Below, in pieces: positions 56,580 to 64,000 of a DNA stretch of 64,000 nt. Each line of letters opens with the position of its first letter. The first letter of the stretch is position 1. The notes below the pieces were generated by a model, which was not told the DNA's origin, did not search any database, and worked only from the letters and a program-made list of their open reading frames with translations. A program made the translations under genes and the position numbers. Source of the DNA: Anisodus tanguticus (Eukaryota; Streptophyta; Magnoliopsida; Solanales; Solanaceae); contig CM067556.1 of assembly GCA_034509755.1 (NCBI GenBank), positions 41,586,045-41,650,044 of the forward strand, read 5' to 3'.

Positions 56580-57540
56580 ATGGTTGATGAAGCACTCAAT
56601 GATGTTCATTGGGTTAAAGCTTTGCAAGAAGAATTGGATTAGTTTTAAAAAATAAGGTTTCGAGCTTGGTACCTAGACTAGAAAAAGTATCAGTTGTTGG
56701 TACAAAATGGGTATTTAGAAATAAGCTAAATGAATCTGGAAAAGTCATCCGAAATAAGGCTCAATTAGTTGCTCAAGGTTACTCCAGCAGGAATGAGTCG
56801 ACTATGATGAAACTTTTACTTCAGTTGCACGGTTAGAATCTATTCGCATCCTACTTGCATATGCATCATACAAAGGTTTTAAACTATTTCAAATGGATGT
56901 TAAAAGTCATTAATGGATTTATAGAAGAAGAAGTTTTTGTCAAACAACCTCCAGGTTTTGAAAACAAAAAGTTTCCTTATCATGTTTTCAAGTTGACTAA
57001 GGCTTTATATGATCCTAAACAAGCTCCTGGAGCATGATAGGACCGTCTAAGTTCTTTCTTAATTGAACATGTTATTTCAAGAGATGAAATTGACACAACT
57101 TTATTTATCAAAAAATCTTCATTAGAGAATCTCATTATTCAAATTTATGTTGATGATATTATTTTTGGAATTACTAATCTCTCTTTATGTAAGGAATTTT
57201 CTGATCTCATGCAAAGTGGATTTGAAATGAGCATGATGGGTGAGTTAACGTTGTTCTTGGGACTCCAAATTTATCAATCAACTAAAGACATTTTTATTTG
57301 CCAAAGCAAGTATACAAAAGAACTTATCCAAAAATTTAGACTAAGTGATGCCAAAACATTAAGAACTCCAATGAGTCCAACTTATTCTTTAGACAAGGAT
57401 GATGAAGGTAAACTGGTAGATGAAACTAATTATAGAGGTATGATTGGCTCTCTACTATACCTCACAGTCAATCAACCAGATATCATGTTCAGTGTGTGCA
57501 GGTGTGCTCGTTTTTAGTTAGCTCGTAAGGAATCACATCT
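56580..57540 (+). pseudogene. SIRE-like reverse transcriptase
   Basis: Starts with 'VDEALNDVHWVKALQEELD', then a stop, 'KVSSLVPRLEKVSVVGTKWV', 'KQPPGFENKKFPYHVFKLTK' and the intact YVDD box at 57146-57157. 'GELTLFLGLQIYQSTKDIFI' and 'YRGMIGSLLYLTVNQPDIMF' follow. Frame changes occur near 56640, 56800 and 57040. Confidence 0.88.
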
Positions 57541-58092
57541 GACTGCTGTCAAAAGAACAATATGATATCTTGTGGGTACTATCTTATATGGACCATGGTA
57601 TCCAAATACCTACCACTTTATTTTCTAAGGTTTTTCAGATGTTGATTTTGCAGGTGACAGGGATTATAGAAAAAGTACAAGTGGTGCTTGTCAACTTCTT
57701 GTAAAATCCTTAATTTATTGGCATAGCAAGAAACAAAGATTTGTTTCCCTATCCACTACTGAGGCTGAATATATTGCTATTGGTATATGTTGTGCTCAAA
57801 CAATATGGATGGTGCATCAATTGAGTGATTACGATATGTCTTTCTAACGTGTTAATTTTTTTTGTAATAACTCAAGTGCTATTTGCTTATCCAAATATCT
57901 TGTGCATCATACTAAGACTAAACATATTGATATTAAGCATCATTTCATTAAAGATCATGTTATTAAGGGAAATATTGAATTGTCCTTTGTGAACACTGAA
58001 AATCAATTAGCAGATATTTTTACTAAACCTCTTCTTGAAGACAGATTCTGTTTCCTTAAACAATCTCTTGGAATTGTTGCTAATTCTATTTA
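57541..58092 (+). pseudogene. SIRE-like RNase H
   Basis: Frames contain 'DYRKSTSGACQLLVKSLIYW', 'HSKKQRFVSLSTTEAEYIAI' (catalytic Glu) and 'HHTKTKHIDIKHHFIKDHVI', and end 'QLADIFTKPLLEDRF' to 'GIVANSI' with a TAA at 58091-58093. Some motif residues are changed (FSDVDFAG for the first Asp region). Confidence 0.85.
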
Positions 58093-58408
58093 ATTTTCAA
58101 AACAATAAAAATATTTCTGTCTTTCCATCTTTTCCCCCATCCACATATATTTGTTTTCATGTATAAGTGCTTATTCTTTGCCTTTTATGTGAAATAAATA
58201 CTAGTCTTATCTTATTTAATATTGATGTACTGCAGTATCATGTTTACTACGTGTGTCAGTTTCTTTCGCTTCCTTTTAATCCTTTTAAATCTTTTCAAAC
58301 TTGCTGTCATTCCGTTTTCCCCATACGACTCCTCAATTTTTCTTTTTGCCTTTTCCACTTCTTGTCACTTCTTATACCCATCTAGTCACCACACATCTTA
58401 TCTCTCCC
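58093..58408 (+). other. spacer between pol and the extra ORF
   Basis: T-rich non-coding sequence. Overlapping short frames here have hydrophobic, low-complexity products and are not supported. Confidence 0.5.
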
Positions 58409-59273
58409 ATAGCAAAACCTCAGAAGTCCGCTAATCCAACCACTAATCAAAGCAGTCGCAAAAGGGTGAAGGGAAACCCTCTTCTCCTGTGTGTGTTGAC
58501 TCTGAGCACTCCTCTCATTCCTCTTCCATCGATGATTCCGACTCTATTACTCTCAAATCTTGGAAATGCCACATGGAACAAGAAGATAGCATTGATTCTC
58601 AAAAGAAGGTCAAAGTTGATAATGAAATCACCTTAGAATTCAAGAAAACTTTTGGGACACTCCGCGCTACATTTTTTTCAACTCTCTCATCGACAAATCC
58701 ATTGTCCCTAGTCAAATTATTGATCTAGATCTCATGCAATCTCAGTCCTGTAAGGTAAAACCTCATTTCAAATTTCAGGGTTGGGAAAATTTCTTCAAAA
58801 ATCCTACTCAAGTATATGATACTATTGTTCACATGTTCTAGGCAGATCATATGTCCTCTAAACCTGATGAATTTGAAACCCATATTTTAGGGACTAGGAA
58901 TTTCATTGATTGTGAAGTTTTTGACTCTATTCTCAACTGCAAGTGCACTAGGTTTTTTGATCTTCCTAAAATCTCATGGCCTGAATCTTTTGAACTCTTT
59001 TATGAACAAGCAAAACTAGTTCTATCTAACTTTGCCTCTATCACTGGGCAACTTGGCCCATTTGATCTTTTGTTTGAACCAAGGATCTTGGCTCATATGG
59101 TCTCTACCACCATTCTCCCTCGTGTGAGGTTCTTTTCCAATGTTACCCAACGCTATGCCATTCTAACCTATTGCTTGATCACCAAAAAGAAAATTAAACT
59201 TCCCTCTATTGTGATCAACTATATGATTTAGTGCTCCTTTGAACCCACCAGTTTCCATTACGACATGTTTATT
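58409..59273 (+). pseudogene. extra ORF after pol, unique N-terminal part (putative plant transposon protein type)
   Basis: The frame begins at 58409 with ATA followed by Ala-Lys-Pro-Gln-Lys; ATA is probably a mutated ATG. A basic, Ser/Asp-rich head (58409-58640) leads to 'WENFFKNPTQVYDTIVHMF', a stop, and 'SSKPDEFETHILGTRNFIDC'. Then comes 'RFFDLPKISWPESFELFYEQ' and, from 59040, 'LLFEPRILAHMVSTTILPRV' with 'VTQRYAILTYCLITKKKIKL'. The last part has the W/L...PR...R-A-x-L-x-Y-x-L pattern I associate with PF20167. It runs straight into unit 1 of the array at 59274. The frame is broken near 58480, 58680, at the TAG 58842-58844 and at 59229. Its role is unknown; SIRE elements often have an env-like ORF here, but no membrane segment is evident. 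Confidence 0.6.
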
Positions 59274-59807
59274 ACTCGTATTCTTGAATCCCATTATGCC
59301 AATCTCTCAAACCATCCTCATTCCATTGTTAAACAATACTATAATTCCAGAACCTTTCGAAGTATGGAGTATGTCTTGTCTGGGAATACCTGGGTCAAAA
59401 AGAAAGTTCTTGAGGAAGTCCATCCTGGATCTCCCTCTAAAGCCAAAGCATCCACCTCTTATGCTTCTCATCCTCCTATGTATGTGGACTGTCTTGCAAA
59501 TGTTCTTACTCTGCTAGCCGTCATGGATGCCAAACTTGAGTCTCTCAAAGACTTGATGGCTTCCACTCTATGTGCGATGGAAAAGGTTCGGGACTCTATA
59601 AAGAAAACTAGTGCTAATATTGCTCGTCATAGGTTGACGCTGGATTAGGTTATCAAGGAGACTGTCAAACTATCAGCTAAAATTTAGACAAGTGTTGGAG
59701 ATCTCCCTGCTTAGATGACTACCACGTTTGAAAAATTCTCCAACATTATCACTACGAAATTGGAGGCTGTGAAAGATGCTATTATTAATACTCTTGCTTT
59801 TTTTCTT
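59274..59807 (+). repeat. array unit 1
   Basis: 534 bases. Joined on its left to the unique part of the ORF ('DMFITRILESHYANL'). It has an extra in-frame TAG after 'RHRLTLD' (59646-59648), which other units read as Gln. Confidence 0.95.
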
Positions 59808-60341
59808 ACTCGTATTCTTAAATCCCATTATGGCAATCTCTCAAACCATCCTCATTCCATTGTTAAACATTACTATAATTCCAGAACCTTTCGAAGTATG
59901 GAGTATGTCTTGTCTGGGAATACCTGGGTCAAAAAAAAAGTTCTTGAGGAAGTCCATCCTGGATCTCCCTCTAAAGCCAAAGCATCCACCTCATATGCCT
60001 CTCATCCTCCTATATATGTGGATTGTCTTGCAAATGTTCTTACTCTGCTAGCCATCATGGATGTCAAACTTGAGTCTGTCAAAGACTTGATGGCTTCCAC
60101 TCTATGTGAGATGGAAAAGATTCGGGACTCTATAAAGGAAACTAGTGCTAATGTTTCTCGTCATAGGTTGATGCTGGATCAGGTTATCAAGGAGGCTGTC
60201 AAACTATCAGCTAAAATTTAGACAAGTGTTGGAGATCTCCCTACTTAGATGACAACCACATTTGAAAAATTCTCCAACATTATCACTACGAAATTGGAGG
60301 CAGTGAAGGATGCTATTGTTAAAACTATTGCTTTTTTTCTT
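59808..60341 (+). repeat. array unit 2
   Basis: 534 bases, 'RILKSHYGNL' type. Both shared TAG codons are present. Confidence 0.95.
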
Positions 60342-60876
60342 ACTCGTATTCTTAAATCCCATTATGACAATCTCTCAAACCATCCTCATTCCATTGTTAA
60401 ACAATACTATAATTCCAGAACCTTTCGAAGTATGGAGTATGTCTTGTTTGGGAATACCTGGGTCAAAAAAAAAGTTCTTGAGTAAGTCCATCCTGGATCT
60501 CTCTCTAAAGCTAAAGCATCCACCTCATATTCCTCTCATCCTCCTATATATGTGGATAGTCTTGCAAATGTTCTTACTCTGCTAGCCGTCATGGATGTCA
60601 AACTTGAGTCTATCAAAGACTTGATGGCTTCCACTCTATGTGCGATGGAAAAGATTCGGGACTCTATAAAGGAAACTAGTGCTAATGTTGCTCGTCATAG
60701 GTTGACGCTGGATCAGGTTATCAAGGAGGCTGTCAAACTATCAGCTAAAATTTAGACAAGTGTGGTAGATCTCCCTGCTTAGATGACTACCACGTTTGAA
60801 AAATTCTCCAACATTATCACTACGAAATTGGAGGCTGTCAAATATGCTATTGTTAATACTCTTGCTTTTTTTTCTT
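60342..60876 (+). repeat. array unit 3
   Basis: 535 bases, 'RILKSHYDNL' type. A private stop (TAA at 60482-60484, after 'KKKVLE') and one extra T in the final T run, which shifts the frame into unit 4. Confidence 0.95.
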
Positions 60877-61410
60877 ACTCGTATTCTTAAATCCCATTAT
60901 GCCAATCTCTCAAACCATCCTCATTCCATTGTTAAACAATACTATAATTCCAGACTCTTTCGAAGTATGGAGTATGCCTTGTCTGGGAATACCTGGGTCA
61001 AAAAGAAAGTTCTTGAGGAAGTCCATCCTGGATCTCTCTCTAAAGCCAAAGCATCCACCTCCTATGCTTCTCATCCTCCTATGTATGTGGACTGTCTTGC
61101 AAATGTTCTTACCCTGCTAGCCGTCATAGATGTCAAAGTTGAGTCTCTCAAAGACTTGATGGCTTCCACTCTATGTGCGATGGAAAAGTTTCGGGACTCT
61201 ATAAAGGAAACTAGTGCTAATATTGCTCGTCATAGGTTGACGCTGGATCAGGTTATCAAGGAGGCTGTCAAACTATCAGCTAAAATTTAGACAAGTGTGG
61301 TAGATCTACTTGCTTAGATGACTACCACGTTTGAAAAATTCCCCAACATTATCACTACGAAACTGGAGGCTGTGAAGGATGCTATTGTTAATACTCTTGC
61401 TTATTTTCTT
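60877..61410 (+). repeat. array unit 4
   Basis: 534 bases, with mixed features ('RILKSHYANL' with 'VIDVKVES'). It ends with the 'EKFPN' and 'AYFL' variants that mark the A-type units. Confidence 0.95.
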
Positions 61411-61943
61411 ACTCGTATTCTTGAATCCCATTATGCCAATCTCTCAAACCATCCTCATTCCATTGTTAAACAATACTATAATTCCAGAACCTTTCGAAGT
61501 ATGGAGTATGTCTTGTCTGGCAATACCTGGGTCAAAAAGAAAGTTCTTGAGGAAGTCCATCCTGGATCTCCCTCTAAAGCCAAAGCATCCACCTCCTATG
61601 CTTCTCATCCTCCTATATATGTGGACTGTCTTGCAAATGTTCTTACTCTGCTAGCTGTCATAGATGTCAAAGTTGAGTCTCTCAAAGACTTGATGGCTTC
61701 CACTCTATGTGCGATGGAAAAGGTTCGGGACTCTATAAAGAAAACTAGTGCTAATATTGCTCGTCATAGGTTGACGCTGGATCAGGTTATCAAGGAGGTT
61801 GTCAAATTATCATCTATAATTTAGACAAGTGTTGGAGATCTCCTGCTTAGATGACTACCACATTTGAAAAATTCTCCAACATTATCACTACGAAATTGGA
61901 GGCAGTGAAGGATGCTATTGTTAATACTCTTGCTTTTTTTCTT
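61411..61943 (+). repeat. array unit 5 (A type)
   Basis: 533 bases. 'RILESHYANL', 'VIDVKVES' and 'EVVKLSSII', with one C missing in the CTCCTGC before the second TAG. Confidence 0.95.
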
Positions 61944-62477
61944 ACTCGTATTCTTAAATCCCATTATGACAATCTCTCAAACCATCCTAATTCCATTGTT
62001 AAACAATACTATAATTCCAGAACCTTTCGAAGTATGGAGTATGTCTTGTCTGGGAATACCTGGGTAAAAAAAAAAGTTCTTGAGGAAGTACATCCTGGAT
62101 CTCTCTCTAAAGCCAAAGCATCCACCTCATATGCCTCTCATCCTCCTATATATGTGGATTGTCTTGCAAATGTTCTTACTCTGCTAGCCGTCATGGATGT
62201 CAAACTTGAGTCTCTCAAAGACTTGATGGCTTCCACTCTATGTGCGATGGAAAAGATTCGAGACTCTATAAAGGAAACTAGTGCTAATGTTGCTCGTCAT
62301 AGGTTGACGCTGGATCAGGTTATCAAGGAGGCTGTCAAACTATCAGCTAAAATTTAGACAAGTGTGGTAGATCTCCTTGCTTAGATGACTACCACGTTTG
62401 AAAAATTCCCCAACATTATCACTACGAAACTGGAGGCTGTGAAGGATGCTATTGTTAATACTCTTGCTTATTTTCTT
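61944..62477 (+). repeat. array unit 6 (B type)
   Basis: 534 bases. 'RILKSHYDNL', 'VMDVKLES' and 'EAVKLSAKI'. Confidence 0.95.
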
Positions 62478-63008
62478 ACTCGTATTCTTGAATCCCATTA
62501 TGCCAATCTCTCAAACCATCCTCATTCCATTGTTAAACAATACTATAATTCCAGAACCTTTCGAAGTATGGAGTATGTCTTGTCTGGCAATACCTGGGTC
62601 AAAAAGAAAGTTCTTGAGGAAGTCCATCCTGGATCTCCCTCTAAAGCCAAAGCATCCACCTCCTATGCTTCTCATCCTCCTATATATGTGGACTGTCTTG
62701 CAAATGTTCTTACTCTGCTAGCTGTCATAGATGTCAAAGTTGAGTCTCTCAAAGACTTGATGGCTTCCACTCTATGTGCGATGGAAAAGGTTCGGGACTC
62801 TATAAAGGAAACTAGTGCTAATATTGCTCGTCATAGGTTGACGCTGGATCAGGTTATCAAGGAGGTTGTCAAATTATCATCTATAATTTAGACAAGTGTT
62901 GGAGATCTCCTGCTTAGATGACTACCACATTTGAAAAATTCTCCAACATTATCACTACTAAATTGGAGGCTATGAAGGATTATTGTTAATACTCTTGCTT
63001 TTTTTCTT
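62478..63008 (+). repeat. array unit 7 (A type)
   Basis: 531 bases, nearly identical to unit 5 including the missing C. It has a further 2-base loss in the GATGCTATT segment near 62980. Confidence 0.95.
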
Positions 63009-63543
63009 ACTCGTATTCTTAAATCCCATTATGAAAATCTCTCAAACCATCCTCATTCCATTGTTAAACAATACTATAATTCCAGAACCTTTCGAAGTAT
63101 GGAGTATATCTTGCCTGGGAATACTTGGATAAAAAAGAAAGTTCTTAAGGAAGTCCCTCATGGATCTCCGTCTAAAGCCAAAGCATCCACCTCCTATGCC
63201 TCTCATCCTTCTATTTGTGTGGACTGTCCTGCAAATGTTCTTACTCTTCTAGCCGTCATGAATGTCAAACTTGAGCCTCTCAAAGACTTGATGGTTTCCA
63301 TTCTATGTGCGATGGAAAAAGGTTCGGGACTCTATAAAGGAAACTAGTGCTAATGTTGCTCGTCATAGGTTGACGCTGGATGAGGTTATCAAGGAGGCTG
63401 TCAAACTATCAGGTAAAATTTAGACAAGTGTTGGAGATCTCCCTGCTTAGATGACTACCACGTTTGAAAAATTCTCCAACATTATCACTACGAAACTGAA
63501 GGCTGTGAAGGATGCTATTGTTAATACTCTTGCTTATTTTCTT
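63009..63543 (+). repeat. array unit 8 (B type, more diverged)
   Basis: 535 bases. LKSHY type with more substitutions ('ILPGNTWIKKKVLKEVPHGS') and one extra A near 63315, which breaks the frame. Confidence 0.95.
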
Positions 63544-64000
63544 ACTCGTATTCTTGAATCCTATTATGCCAATCTCTCAAACCATCCTCATTCCATTGTT
63601 AAACAATACTATGATTCCAGAACCTTTCAAAGTGTGGATTATGTCTTGTCTGGGATTACCTGGGTCAAAATGAAAGTTCTTGAGGAAGTCCCTCCTGGAT
63701 CTTCCTCTAAAGCCAAAGCATCCACCTCTTATGCCTCTCATCCTCCTATATCTGTGGACCGTCTTGCAAATGTTCTTACTCTGCTAGCCATCATGGATGC
63801 CAAACTTGAGTCTCTCAAAGACTTGATGGCTTCCACTCTATGTGCGATGGAAAAGGTTCGGGACTCTATAAATGAAACTAGTGCTAATTTTGCTCGTCAT
63901 CAGTTGACACTGGATCAGGTTATCAAGGAGGCTGTCAAATTATCATCTATAATTTAGACAAGTGTTGGAGATCTCCTGCTTAAATGACTACCACGTTTGA
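63544..64000 (+). repeat. array unit 9 (A type), cut by window end
   Basis: 457 bases seen. 'RILESYYANL' and 'EAVKLSSII', with the CTCCTGC variant. The second shared stop is TAA here (CTTAAATG), and the next unit's MTTTF start is reached at the window edge. Confidence 0.93.

Larger units (their letters stand above)
54369..64000 (+). mobile_element. SIRE-like Ty1/copia retrotransposon with extra ORF and tandem array (runs off window)
   Basis: The order LTR (54369-55237), tRNA-Met PBS, gag start, GAG-pre-integrase/integrase, RT and RNase H (to 58092) is copia. RT words such as 'YRGMIGSLLYLTVNQPDIMF' are those of the SIRE (Maximus) lineage. SIRE elements carry an additional ORF after pol; here a PF20167-like ORF occupies that place (58409 on). 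It is amplified into a tandem array that continues past the window end, so the 3' LTR is not seen. Confidence 0.85.
59274..64000 (+). repeat. tandem array of ~534-bp units derived from the extra ORF (8 full + 1 partial)
   Basis: Each unit starts ACTCGTATTCTT and codes for 'TRIL-SHY' through 'KLSAKI' (or 'KLSSII'). Then come a TAG, nine codons ending in a second TAG, and 'MTTTFEKF' to 'AFFL' or 'AYFL' before the next unit. 534 is 178 codons, so the frame is kept from unit to unit apart from small indels. The units differ from each other at few positions by eye, implying recent amplification or homogenisation. The array runs off the window. Confidence 0.95.

Noticed and set aside
37015..58092. 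Endogenous pararetrovirus sequence
   Set aside because: All RT and integrase domains fit copia or gypsy by order and motifs, with LTRs, PBS and PPT; no movement- or coat-protein region was seen.
59239..62721. Repeated 91-codon frames in the +1 frame of the array
   Set aside because: They repeat only because the DNA repeats. The in-frame 168-codon reading matches the upstream unique ORF.
59274..64000. CRISPR-like or other spacer array
   Set aside because: Units are about 534 bases with no unique spacers and carry transposon coding sequence in a plant genome.

Overview
The window is plant nuclear DNA that consists almost entirely of nested, mostly broken transposable elements. A eudicot, most likely a solanaceous or related asterid, is suggested by three things: LINE 3' ends carrying the tail motif common in Solanaceae, SIRE-type and Ale-type copia elements, and Tekay-like gypsy LTRs of about 2 kb. 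The species assignment is inference. The only recognisable host gene is cytosolic pyruvate kinase, present as two separated pieces (14516-14575 and 15312-15859) with the middle exons missing.

Layout. 1-764: LTR-like sequence without a gene. 765-4605: decayed Ty1/copia element (+), its end fused to a short non-transposon reading frame (to 4790). 5221-10398: complete but mutated Ty1/copia element (-) with two LTRs, PBS, PPT and a GTCAT target duplication. 10958-14458: hAT transposon (-) with TIRs, an 8-bp duplication and a nearly complete transposase. 14516-15859: pyruvate kinase remnants with a LINE 3' end (14619-15075) between them. 16058-20640: LINE (-) split by a second hAT element of the same family (16600-20155, +). 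20871-22100: non-coding tandem repeat. 23150-24130: LTR-like segment. 26149-27088: non-autonomous hAT-like element. 27520-29468: 5' part of a third copia element.

29469-37014: element with LTRs of about 3 kb and, in place of gag-pol, an antisense ORF resembling the putative plant transposon protein domain. 37015-46310: Ty3/gypsy element (-) with LTRs near 2 kb. 46484-54015: second, more decayed gypsy element (-) of related type. 54369-64000: SIRE-like copia element (+) with LTR, PBS, part of gag, integrase, RT and RNase H, followed by an extra ORF of the same putative transposon-protein type.

The most unusual structure is at the end. Part of that extra ORF is amplified into a tandem array of about 534-bp units, eight complete plus a partial ninth, from 59274 past the window edge. 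All units carry the same two in-frame TAG stops, and from the fifth unit onward two unit types alternate, giving a higher-order period of about 1066 bp. This looks like a satellite repeat being born from retrotransposon coding sequence. Other points of note are a stop codon shared by both hAT copies, an in-frame loss of part of the catalytic core plus a poly-serine microsatellite in the second hAT, and GC-rich subterminal repeats on the hAT elements.

No intact cellular gene, tRNA, rRNA or CRISPR array was found. All similarities were judged by eye; no database search was run.
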